From: DATHWB01 sp040902855
Lineage (GTDB): Bacteria; Actinomycetota; Acidimicrobiia; Spongiisociales; ZC4RG35
Length of the DNA stretch: 14,604 nucleotides
Direction of reading: 5' to 3'
NCBI GenBank assembly: GCA_040902855.1
Contig: JBBDWN010000142.1
Coordinates: forward strand, 1 to 14,604
The position numbers and the translations under genes are program-made. Position 1 is the first letter of the stretch. The number at the start of each line of letters is the position of its first letter. The notes below the pieces were generated by a model. The model was not told the origin of the DNA and searched no databases. It worked only from the letters and a program-made list of their open reading frames with translations. Positions 1-6,229 of this stretch are shown piece by piece.

Positions 1-1
1 T

Positions 2-20
2 GGCCGGGCAGAGCCCGGCC
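2..20. repeat. Perfect GC-rich hairpin (8-bp stem, 3-nt loop)
   Basis: Arms ggccgggc (2-9) and gcccggcc (13-20) are exact reverse complements around the triloop aga. It directly abuts the next hairpin with no spacer. It could be the 3' end or terminator of an upstream gene lying outside the window, or half of a dispersed palindromic repeat. There is no T-run after it on either strand, so a classical intrinsic terminator is not well supported. The SRP RNA gene lies upstream of dnaX in several Gram-positive bacteria, so the missing upstream gene could be ffs, but nothing visible here shows it. Confidence 0.7.
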
Positions 21-55
21 TGTCCCCCCAACGTCGCTTCGCTCCTGGGGGGACA
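21..55. repeat. Perfect hairpin (10-bp stem, 15-nt loop)
   Basis: Arms tgtcccccca (21-30) and tggggggaca (46-55) are exact reverse complements; the loop (31-45) contains gtcgcttcgct. With the adjoining hairpin at 2-20 it makes a tandem stem-loop of the kind seen in REP-type intergenic repeats. The 3' arm supplies the gggaca that could act as the -35 of dnaX. No second copy was noticed elsewhere in the window, so dispersal cannot be judged here. Confidence 0.75.
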
Positions 56-78
56 CTGTCACAGCGACCCGGTACCCT
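50..78 (+). promoter_or_regulatory. Candidate dnaX promoter (leaderless)
   Basis: gggaca (50-55, four of six matches to TTGACA) is followed 17 bp later by taccct (73-78, TAnnnT type). The GTG of dnaX begins 7 nt after the -10, so the predicted transcription start falls at or next to the start codon. No Shine-Dalgarno is visible before the GTG, which fits leaderless translation, common in Actinobacteria. The -35 lies inside the 3' arm of the hairpin at 21-55. This is pattern matching only. Confidence 0.35.
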
Positions 79-85
79 CGCCGTC

Positions 86-1918
86 GTGGAATATCAGGCG
101 CTCTACCGGAGGTACCGGCCGCAATCGTTCGAGGACGTGATCGGTCAGACGCACATCACGACAACCCTCGCCAGGGAAGTGGCAGACGGTCACGTCGCCC
201 ACGCCTATCTGTTCGCCGGACCTCGCGGGACGGGGAAGACGACCACCGCCCGCATCCTCGCCAAGGCGCTCAACTGCGAGAAGCGCAATTCGGACGGGAG
301 CCCCGACAACACATGCGGATCGTGCATCGCCATCACGGAGGGCTCCTCGCTCGACGTGATGGAACTGGACGCCGCCAGCCACAACAGCGTCGAGGACATC
401 CGCGACATGCGGGTCAGCGTGTCGACGGTCGCCTCCGCTGCCAGCGGTCGCAGGGTGTTCATCCTCGACGAGGCGCACATGCTGTCGAAGGCGGCGGGGA
501 ACGCATTGCTCAAGACACTCGAAGAGCCCCCACCTCACGTGCATTTCGTGCTGGCCACGACCGAGCCGTACAAGCTCCTGGACACGATTCGGAGCCGGTC
601 ACAGCGCTTCGACTTCCACTCGGTTCCGATCGAGAGCCTGGCGGCGCACTTGTCCAAGATCGCCGACCTCGAAGGGTTCAAGACCGAGCCGGCCGCCCTC
701 GTGGCGGTGGCTCGTCACGCCGGCGGGTCGGTTCGAGACTCGTTGTCCCTGCTCGAACAGGTTGCCGCGCTCGGAGATGGGGCCGTCGATCTGACCGGTG
801 TCGGCAGGGCGCTCGGTCTCGCCGACGCCGAGGCGTTCGAGGTCCTGATGGCGGCTGTGAGCGAGCAGGACGCCAGAAAGGGCCTGGAGCTGGTCGCCCG
901 TCTCGCTTCCCAGGGCGTTGATCTGCGCCGTTTTGTGTCCGAATCAGTTGGCTTCTTTCGAGGGGTCTTCCTCGCCCACTACGCCCCCAACCTGGCGGAG
1001 GTCGCGGACGAGCCCGCCGAGGTGCTGGAGTTGTGGCGGAAGGCGGCGTCCCGTCTGCCCGCCGGTGAGGTGGTGCGGGCGGTTGACCTTCTTGGCGACG
1101 CGCTTGTCAAGCTTCGCGAAGGCCGTGAGGAACGCCTGATGCTCGAGTTGGCGATGATCAAGCTCACTCGGCCTGAGACCTCAGTCGATCCGGCGGCGAT
1201 GCTCTCGAGGCTCGATCGTCTCGAACGACTCGCCAAGCAGCCGGCGGGGGCTCAGGCGACTCCTGCGATCGCCCCGGGACCGACTCCGCAACCTCAACCC
1301 TCCCAGGATCGATCCGACTCCCTTCGACGGGGGCCAGCCCAATCCGAATCATCCGGGCCGGAAGAACCGGAAGAGGTTCCGGTCGTCGCGTCCGAGCCGG
1401 AGCCTGAGCCGGAGCCGGAGCCCAGCACCGAAGAACTCGCCCGCCCGCTCGTGGGCGAGCCGAGCGAGCCGCCTCCCCCCGCCACGGTGACGATGGAGGC
1501 GTTCCGCGAGATCTGGCCGGGGCTGTTCGGCGGACTCAGGGAACTCCTCGGCGCCCGCCGCTGGGCTCTGTTCCGAGAGACCGAACCGGGAGGGGTGGAG
1601 GGCTCTGCGCTGATCATCCATGTCCGCCACGACTTCCATCTCGCCTCTCTCAAGAGTGATCCTGCAGTGGCGGCGGTTGTCGCCACCAAGGCGGGCGATC
1701 TGTTGGGAGGGTCGGTCTCCGTGCAGTTCCGTGCTGCAGACGGGGATCCGGCCGGTACTTCAGCGGCCACTGGACCAGAGCCTGCGTCCGTCGGGGACGA
1801 TGACGAAGAGGTCCCCGACAAGGACACCATGGCCGAATCGACCTCGGACCCGACCGATCCGTTCAAGCTGATCGCCGACGAGCTCGGTGGCATCGAGATC
1901 GAGGAGTACGACAACTGA
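86..1918 (+). CDS. dnaX: DNA polymerase III subunit gamma/tau (clamp loader ATPase)
   Basis: This is the ATPase of the clamp loader that opens the sliding clamp and loads it at primer-template junctions; tau also bridges polymerase and helicase. The GTG start gives a typical N-terminus with YRRYRP at residues 7-12. Walker A (GPRGTGKT) is at 45-52, Walker B/DEAH-like (ILDEAH) at 126-131, and the sensor/arginine-finger segment reads SRSQRF in place of the common SRCxxF. The zinc module has C64, C77 and C80, but the usual second cysteine is Asp74. After the AAA+ and collar domains (to about residue 380) comes a Pro/Glu-rich linker with an EP run, then a C-terminal tau-like domain (about 465-550) and an acidic tail. 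I see no A-rich slippery site, so there is no sign of E. coli-style frameshifting to gamma. ybaB and recR follow, the common bacterial order. Confidence 0.96.
   Translation: MEYQALYRRYRPQSFEDVIGQTHITTTLAREVADGHVAHAYLFAGPRGTGKTTTARILAKALNCEKRNSDGSPDNTCGSCIAITEGSSLDVMELDAASHNSVEDIRDMRVSVSTVASAASGRRVFILDEAHMLSKAAGNALLKTLEEPPPHVHFVLATTEPYKLLDTIRSRSQRFDFHSVPIESLAAHLSKIADLEGFKTEPAALVAVARHAGGSVRDSLSLLEQVAALGDGAVDLTGVGRALGLADAEAFEVLMAAVSEQDARKGLELVARLASQGVDLRRFVSESVGFFRGVFLAHYAPNLAEVADEPAEVLELWRKAASRLPAGEVVRAVDLLGDALVKLREGREERLMLELAMIKLTRPETSVDPAAMLSRLDRLERLAKQPAGAQATPAIAPGPTPQPQPSQDRSDSLRRGPAQSESSGPEEPEEVPVVASEPEPEPEPEPSTEELARPLVGEPSEPPPPATVTMEAFREIWPGLFGGLRELLGARRWALFRETEPGGVEGSALIIHVRHDFHLASLKSDPAVAAVVATKAGDLLGGSVSVQFRAADGDPAGTSAATGPEPASVGDDDEEVPDKDTMAESTSDPTDPFKLIADELGGIEIEEYDN
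1394..1423 (+). repeat. GAGCCN hexanucleotide tandem repeat within dnaX
   Basis: Five tandem copies of GAGCCN (third base g/t/g/g/c) encode an (EP)5 run in the linker between the clamp-loader core and the tau C-terminal part. The varied third positions suggest selection on the peptide or age rather than very recent slippage. Such acidic Pro-rich linkers are usually flexible tethers and vary in length between relatives. Confidence 0.8.
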
Positions 1919-2004
1919 GATCTGGATGGTCGGTCGCCGTTGCCCGGCGCGGGTAGACGAGCTGCCGCCGGTACGATCAGGGCTCGCACTCGACGAGGGA
2001 TCTC

Positions 2005-2331
2005 ATGAATCGCCCCCCCAACATGCAGCAGCTGATGAAGCAGGCCCAGCAGATGCAGGAGCAGCTGATGGCCGCACAGTCCGAACTCGCCGAGATGACC
2101 TTCGAAGGCACCGCCGGAGGTGGTGTCATCAAGGCGACGGTGAGGGGTTCGAACGAACTGGTGTCAGTGGAAATCGCCCCTGAGGTGATCGACCCGTCCG
2201 ATCCGGAGATGCTCGGCGATCTGGTGGTTGCTGCCGTCAACGGGGCGATGCGGGCCGCATCCGAAGCGGCAGAATCCCAGATGGGTGGACTCGCCGGCGG
2301 GCTTGGTGGCCTGGGCGGTCTGCTCGGCTGA
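2005..2331 (+). CDS. YbaB/EbfC family nucleoid-associated protein
   Basis: This 108-aa member of the YbaB/EbfC family forms dimers that bind DNA and is classically encoded between dnaX and recR. The sequence shows the N-terminal helix rich in Gln and Met (NMQQLMKQAQQMQEQL, residues 6-21), the central strand region FEGTAGGGVIKATVRG, then SVEIAPEVIDPSDPEMLGDLVVAA (split here only by function: strand then helix), and a Gly/Leu-rich tail. The ATG is preceded by GAGGGA (1995-2000) with a 4-nt spacer. The 86-bp gap after dnaX holds a -10-like tacgat (1972-1977) but no clear -35. The stop overlaps the recR start by one base (TGATG). The exact role is still loosely defined; the family call is firm. 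Confidence 0.93.
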   Translation: MNRPPNMQQLMKQAQQMQEQLMAAQSELAEMTFEGTAGGGVIKATVRGSNELVSVEIAPEVIDPSDPEMLGDLVVAAVNGAMRAASEAAESQMGGLAGGLGGLGGLLG

Positions 2332-2924
2332 TGTACGAAGGTCCCCTCCAGCGCGTCGTCGACGAGCTCTCTCGGCTCCCCGGCATCGGCGGCAAGTCGG
2401 CTCAGCGGATCGCCTTTCATCTCCTCAGCATTCCCGACGTCGATGCCCGGAGACTCGGCCAGGCCGTTCTCGACCTGCGCGATCAGGTGAGGCACTGCCG
2501 ACGGTGCTTCAACGTCACCGTGTCGGAGGAATGCACCATTTGCCGGGATCCGCGACGCGACACCGGCATCGTGTGCGTGGTCGAACGTCCGCAGGACATC
2601 ATGGTGGTCGAGAGGACCCAGGAGTATCGCGGGCTCTATCACGTGCTCGGCGGGTCGCTCTCTCCGATCAATGGTGTGGGACCGGACCAACTCCGCATCC
2701 CCGAACTGCGCCAGCGGGTGGCGTCCGAGAGTCTCAGCGAGCTCATCATCGCCACGAATCCGACGATGGAGGGTGACGCCACCGCCATGTACCTGGCCAA
2801 AGAGTTCAAGCCAGGAGGTCTGCGGGTCAGCCGGCTCGCCAGCGGCCTCCCCGTGGGCGGCGACCTCGATTATGCCGACGAACTCACGCTCGGCAGGGCG
2901 CTCGTCGGTCGCATGGAGATGTAG
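2331..2924 (+). CDS. recR: Recombination mediator RecR
   Basis: RecR acts with RecO (and RecF) to load RecA on SSB-coated single-stranded gaps. At 197 aa it has the normal family length. An N-terminal helix-hairpin-helix (LPGIGGKSAQRIAFHLL, 16-32) is followed by a C4 zinc finger (C56, C59, C68, C71), a Toprim domain from about residue 79 (VVERPQDIM; ATNPTMEGDATA at 141-152) and the C-terminal segment with YADELTLGRAL. The ATG overlaps the ybaB stop by one base, so translation is likely coupled; there is no strong SD of its own. The next gene begins 9 nt after its TAG, so the glycosyltransferase probably shares the transcript. Confidence 0.97.
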   Translation: MYEGPLQRVVDELSRLPGIGGKSAQRIAFHLLSIPDVDARRLGQAVLDLRDQVRHCRRCFNVTVSEECTICRDPRRDTGIVCVVERPQDIMVVERTQEYRGLYHVLGGSLSPINGVGPDQLRIPELRQRVASESLSELIIATNPTMEGDATAMYLAKEFKPGGLRVSRLASGLPVGGDLDYADELTLGRALVGRMEM

Positions 2925-2933
2925 CCGACTCCT

Positions 2934-4004
2934 ATGCGCGTCCTCCTCGTCGAGCCGTATCTGGGCGGGTCGCACCGCGCCTGGGCAGAAGGCTATGCCG
3001 CGACCTCGATGCACGAGGTGACGATCGTCAGTCACGAATCCCGCTGGTGGACCTGGCGGATGAAAGGTTCTGCGGTGACGCTGGCCGAGAGCGTCGCCCA
3101 GTTGGCAGCCGAAGGGTATCGGCCGGATGTGGTGCTGGTCTCTGACATGGTCGATGTGGCGGCACTGCGGACATTCTTGGCCCCTTCGATCGGTCGTCCA
3201 CCCCTAGCGCTGTACTTCCACGAGAGCCAGCTCACGTATCCGGACAGTCCCTTGATGGACGCCGACCGCTCGTATCCGTTCCTCAACTGGACTTCGGCAT
3301 TGGCCGCCGATGCGGTGTACTTCAACAGCGGGTACCACCGGGAGGTGTTCTTCGAAGAGGTCCCGAGGCTCCTCAAGGGGTTCCCCGATCACACCCACAC
3401 CCACCTCGTCGACTCGGTGGCGGCCAAGAGCGCTGTTCTGCCGGTCGGCGTCGATCTGGGATGGGCGTCGGAGGCGTCATCCTGGTCGGATACGCCACTG
3501 GTGCTCTGGAACCATCGCTGGGAGCACGACAAGGATCCTGAGACGTTCGCCGACGCGATCCGGGCCGTTGCGGAGACTCACGACTTCCGGTTGGCTCTTG
3601 CCGGCGAGCGGTTTCGCACCGTCCCCGGAGTGCTCGACGAACTGGCTGAGGAGATGAGTGATCGGATCGAAGTCAACGACCACCTGCCGACCGACGCCTA
3701 TCGAGCCTTGCTGCTGCGTTCGGATGTGGTGGTGAGCACTGCGTTGCAGGAGTTCTTCGGTATCAGCGTCGTCGAGGCGATCGCGGCCGGGGCGCGTCCG
3801 GTCCTTCCCAGACGACTCTCCTACCCGTGGCTCATCGGGGCCGAGCATCATGAAACCGTGCTGTACGAACCGGGGAGGTTCACCGCCGCGCTCCGCGTCG
3901 CGCTCACAGAGCGACGATCGCCCGACGGTCTGCGGGAGTCCATGGCAATGTTCGACTGGAGCGTGGTCGCTCCGCGTTATGACTCGGCGCTGGAGGCCCT
4001 GTGA
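2934..4004 (+). CDS. DUF3524/GTDC1-type glycosyltransferase, candidate tRNA-queuosine mannosyltransferase
   Basis: This 356-aa GT-B glycosyltransferase resembles animal GTDC1/QTMAN, which mannosylates queuosine at position 34 of tRNA-Asp. Hallmarks recalled from that family are present: an N-terminal EPYLGGSH (7-14), WWTWRMKGSA (38-47), FHESQLTYP (95-103), FNSGYHREVF (130-139), NHRWEHDKDPETF (193-205), and the C-terminal donor-site segment EFFGISVVEA (273-282) followed by LPRRLSYP (291-298). The large insertion found in the human protein between the two Rossmann halves is absent, so this is a compact form. It starts 9 nt after recR and overlaps the next HAD gene by 4 nt (GTGA), so the two are probably co-translated. 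The family assignment rests on many shared motifs. The acceptor (queuosine-tRNA or something else) and the donor sugar are inferences; no queuosine synthesis gene lies in this window. Confidence 0.85.
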   Translation: MRVLLVEPYLGGSHRAWAEGYAATSMHEVTIVSHESRWWTWRMKGSAVTLAESVAQLAAEGYRPDVVLVSDMVDVAALRTFLAPSIGRPPLALYFHESQLTYPDSPLMDADRSYPFLNWTSALAADAVYFNSGYHREVFFEEVPRLLKGFPDHTHTHLVDSVAAKSAVLPVGVDLGWASEASSWSDTPLVLWNHRWEHDKDPETFADAIRAVAETHDFRLALAGERFRTVPGVLDELAEEMSDRIEVNDHLPTDAYRALLLRSDVVVSTALQEFFGISVVEAIAAGARPVLPRRLSYPWLIGAEHHETVLYEPGRFTAALRVALTERRSPDGLRESMAMFDWSVVAPRYDSALEAL

Positions 4005-4651
4005 TTCGGCATGTTGTCTGGGATTGGAACGGCACGCTGTTCGACGACCTTCACCTGGTGGTCGAATCCGTCAACGCCGGCATCGCTCCGCTCGGTATCC
4101 CCCCGATCACCTTCGAGGACTACCGAACCCACTACACGCGACCGGTGAAGCTGTTCTACGAACGTCTCGCAGCCCGCCCCGTCAGCGATGCGGAGTGGCT
4201 GGATCTCGACACGCGATTTCACGATGCCTACCGAGATCTCCTCCCCAACGCCGGGCTTGCCCGCGACGCCCTCGACGCGCTCCGCGCCGTCGTCGACGTC
4301 CCTGCTGAGCAGTCTCTGCTGTCGATGTTCCCTCACCACGAACTCGTCCCCCTCGTCGACCGCCTCGGGGTGGGTGAGTACTTCTCGCGAATCGACGGTC
4401 TCCGCGGCGAGCCGGGGGCCCAGAAGTCGGCCTTCCTCGAAGCCCACCTGCGCGCACTGATGCGCCACGAAGACCCTGCGACTGTGCTGCTCATCGGCGA
4501 TGCGACCGACGACGCGGTTGCCGCCGCCCACGTCGGGGCGGCCGTCGTGTTGGTCGACACCGGCGCGCATCACCGTCGGGAACTCGAGTCCCATGGGGTG
4601 CCGGTGGCCGATGACCTTCTCGGCGCGCTGCGGCTCGGCGGCTTGGTGTGA
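4001..4651 (+). CDS. HAD-superfamily hydrolase with DWN motif I
   Basis: This 216-aa HAD family protein has the phosphoglycolate phosphatase/beta-phosphoglucomutase fold layout with a helical cap. Motif I is D8-W9-N10-G11-T12: the nucleophile Asp is present, but the second Asp (the usual general acid/base) is Asn. Motif II Ser108 (SLLSMF), motif III Lys142 (GAQKSAF) and motif IV GDATDD (166-171) are all in place. The GTG start is preceded by GGAGG (3992-3996) with a 4-nt spacer and overlaps the glycosyltransferase stop by 4 nt. WDWNGTL-type HADs form a recurrent subgroup, so the Asn is not simply decay, though it may slow or change the chemistry. The substrate is unknown. Coupling to a sugar transferase hints at a sugar phosphate or nucleotide, as inference only. 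Confidence 0.88.
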   Translation: MIRHVVWDWNGTLFDDLHLVVESVNAGIAPLGIPPITFEDYRTHYTRPVKLFYERLAARPVSDAEWLDLDTRFHDAYRDLLPNAGLARDALDALRAVVDVPAEQSLLSMFPHHELVPLVDRLGVGEYFSRIDGLRGEPGAQKSAFLEAHLRALMRHEDPATVLLIGDATDDAVAAAHVGAAVVLVDTGAHHRRELESHGVPVADDLLGALRLGGLV

Positions 4652-4657
4652 CTCTGT

Positions 4658-4685
4658 TTGACCGCTCGACGGACCGTGGCACCAT
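4658..4685 (+). promoter_or_regulatory. Candidate promoter of the EVE-domain gene (leaderless)
   Basis: ttgacc (4658-4663, five of six -35 matches) and caccat (4680-4685, weak -10 keeping the A at position 2 and the final AT) are 16 bp apart. The GTG start lies 6 nt after the -10, which would put transcription initiation at or very near the start codon. No Shine-Dalgarno is visible. This would separate the EVE gene from the upstream operon, although read-through across the 40-bp gap is also possible. Confidence 0.35.
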
Positions 4686-4691
4686 CGGCTC

Positions 4692-5153
4692 GTGAAGTAC
4701 TGGCTCATCAAATCCGAACCCGACGCGTACTCCATCGATGATCTCGCCCGCGACGGGACCGAGCACTGGGACGGCATCCGCAACTATCAGGCTCGCAACA
4801 TCATGCGCGACGAGATGCAGATCGGTGACCGCGTGCTGTTCCACCATTCGAACGCCAAGCCGCCCGGCATCGTCGGGATCGCCGAGGTGGCGAGCGAGCC
4901 GTATCCCGACCACACCCAGTTCGACCCGAAGTCGAAGTACTTCGACGAGACATCCGATCCGGACGACCCGCGCTGGATCATGGTCGACGTGAAGTTCGTC
5001 GAGAAGTTCCCCCGATTCCTGGGAATGCCGGAGTTGAAGACCCATCGGGCCCTCTCCGAGATGGTCCTTCTCAACCGGAGCCGCCTCTCGGTCCAGCCGG
5101 TCACCAAGAAGCAGTTCGACTACATCGTGGCGCTTGCGTCGAAACCCGACTGA
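4692..5153 (+). CDS. EVE-domain protein (thymocyte nuclear protein 1-like)
   Basis: This 153-aa protein is a full-length EVE domain, a PUA/YTH-related fold that binds modified bases in nucleic acids. Recognisable features are the N-terminal YWLIKSEPDAYSIDDL (3-18), the HWDGIRNYQARN motif (25-36), MQIGDRVLFHHSN (42-54), GIVGIAEV (59-66), and the later segment DPRWIMVDVKFV ahead of the conserved L/M-rich C-terminal part. The GTG start gives the standard N-terminus of the family. EVE proteins occur in restriction and defence settings and as stand-alone housekeeping genes; here the neighbours are not defence genes. Being next to a putative tRNA-modifying glycosyltransferase makes a modified-nucleotide role plausible, but the target is not deducible from sequence. 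Confidence 0.92.
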   Translation: MKYWLIKSEPDAYSIDDLARDGTEHWDGIRNYQARNIMRDEMQIGDRVLFHHSNAKPPGIVGIAEVASEPYPDHTQFDPKSKYFDETSDPDDPRWIMVDVKFVEKFPRFLGMPELKTHRALSEMVLLNRSRLSVQPVTKKQFDYIVALASKPD

Positions 5154-5197
5154 TCCACCGGCTCCGTCCGCGCCTCAGATCGCTGAACTCGTGCGCG

Positions 5198-5217
5198 AAA
5201 ACCACCGTATAGGTGGT
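5198..5217 (-). terminator. Candidate intrinsic terminator of the thiolase-glpX operon
   Basis: Read on the minus strand, accacc pairs with ggtggt (5212-5217 and 5201-5206) around a 5-nt loop, followed by TTT and then C. It lies 26 bp past the glpX stop, in the 89-bp gap between the convergent EVE and glpX genes. The stem is short (6 bp) and the U-tract weak, so termination may be inefficient or the hairpin may only protect the 3' end. On the + strand there is no T-run next to it, though gcgttttt occurs at 5235-5241 without a clear stem. Confidence 0.5.
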
Positions 5218-5242
5218 CAGGAACCCTGGGTACGCGTTTTTG

Positions 5243-6229
5243 TCAGCCGTATTCGACGCTGGACAGGGTTTCGAGCTTGCCCAGGTTGTGGAACGCGTCC
5301 ATGTAGCGGATGGAGCCGGTCTTGGACCGCATCATCACCGAGTGGGTGACCGCACCATTCCCGTGGAACTCGACACCGCTGAGAAACTCACCGCCGGTGA
5401 TCCCCGTCGCTGCGAACGAGACGTTGTTCCCTCCGACCAGGTCGGTGGTGGTCATGATCTGGTCCATGTCGTGACCGTGCTCTGCCGCGTACTGCCGGTC
5501 CCGGTCGTCGCGTGCCCACAACCGACATTGGATTTCTCCGCCCATGCACCGCAGCGCTGCCGCAGCGAGCACGGCCTCCGGGGAGCCACCGATACCCAGG
5601 AGCATGTCGATTCCCGCCCCCTCCCGTCCGGTGGCGATTGCCCCGGACACGTCGCCGTCGCGGATGAGCCGGATCCGAGCGCCGGCGGCGCGCACCGCCT
5701 CGATGTGCGGCCGGTTGCGGGGCCGGTCGAGGATGATGACGGTCAGGTCGTTGATGTCGTCCCCTTTGGCCTTTGCCACCTTCGCCAGGTTGTGCTCGAC
5801 CGGGGCGTCGAGGTCGATCACCCCGTGACAGGCGGGTCCGACGGCGATCTTCTCCATGTACACCATTGAACCGGGGGAGAACATCGCCCCTCTCTCGGCC
5901 ACCGCCAGGACCGCCAGCGCCCCCGGCATTCCGTCGGCGACGAGGGTGGTCCCTTCCACCGGGTCCACCGCCACGTCCACCTCCTGGCCTTCGCCGTTGC
6001 CGACCCGTTCGCCGTTGTGGAGCATCGGGGCTTCGTCCTTCTCGCCCTCGCCGATGACCACGACGCCATCGAGGTCGAGTGTCCCGAGATGGGCGCGCAT
6101 GCCGTCGACCGCCGCCTTGTCGGCTGCTTCCTTGTCGCCCCGGCCCTGCCAGCGGGCGGCGGCCATGGCCGCGGTCTCGGTGACACGGGCGAGGTCGAGA
6201 CCGAGATTGCGATCGGGGATCTCAGCCAT
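5243..6229 (-). CDS. glpX: Fructose-1,6-bisphosphatase class II
   Basis: The enzyme removes the 1-phosphate of fructose-1,6-bisphosphate in gluconeogenesis. The 328-aa length fits the GlpX family. Visible metal and active-site motifs are GDKEAAD (31-37), VIGEGEKDEAPM (58-69), DPVEGTT (89-95) and GIGGSPEAVLAAAA in the C-terminal half. The reading frame stays open further upstream, but the ATG at 6229 yields the normal N-terminus (MAEIPDRNLGLDLARVTE) and sits in a TGATG overlap with the thiolase stop, with AAGG 7 nt ahead. That makes translational coupling with the thiolase likely. No class I FBPase is present in the window. Confidence in function is high. Confidence 0.95.
   Translation of the reverse strand: MAEIPDRNLGLDLARVTETAAMAAARWQGRGDKEAADKAAVDGMRAHLGTLDLDGVVVIGEGEKDEAPMLHNGERVGNGEGQEVDVAVDPVEGTTLVADGMPGALAVLAVAERGAMFSPGSMVYMEKIAVGPACHGVIDLDAPVEHNLAKVAKAKGDDINDLTVIILDRPRNRPHIEAVRAAGARIRLIRDGDVSGAIATGREGAGIDMLLGIGGSPEAVLAAAALRCMGGEIQCRLWARDDRDRQYAAEHGHDMDQIMTTTDLVGGNNVSFAATGITGGEFLSGVEFHGNGAVTHSVMMRSKTGSIRYMDAFHNLGKLETLSSVEYG

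Noticed and set aside
1..60. SRP RNA (ffs) gene at the left edge
   Set aside because: The conserved GGAA-loop helix of SRP RNA is not in the window; the local hairpins alone do not support an RNA gene call.
313..921. Long open frame on + strand within dnaX (other frame)
   Set aside because: Arg/Gly-rich composition with no recognisable motif, wholly inside dnaX; typical shadow frame in high-GC DNA.
1394..1423. Programmed frameshift site making a short gamma form of DnaX
   Set aside because: The repeat is GAGCCN and not a slippery heptamer; no A- or T-rich slip site or downstream stop arrangement was found.
1977..3035. Long minus-strand frame across ybaB and recR
   Set aside because: Covers two well-supported + strand genes, has no family motif, and reflects GC-driven lack of stops.
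5235..5241. + strand terminator for the EVE gene at gcgttttt
   Set aside because: A T-run is present but no adequate stem directly precedes it; the nearby 5201-5217 hairpin is too far away.
5243..5869. + strand open frames opposite glpX
   Set aside because: No recognisable protein features; antisense to a clear gene.
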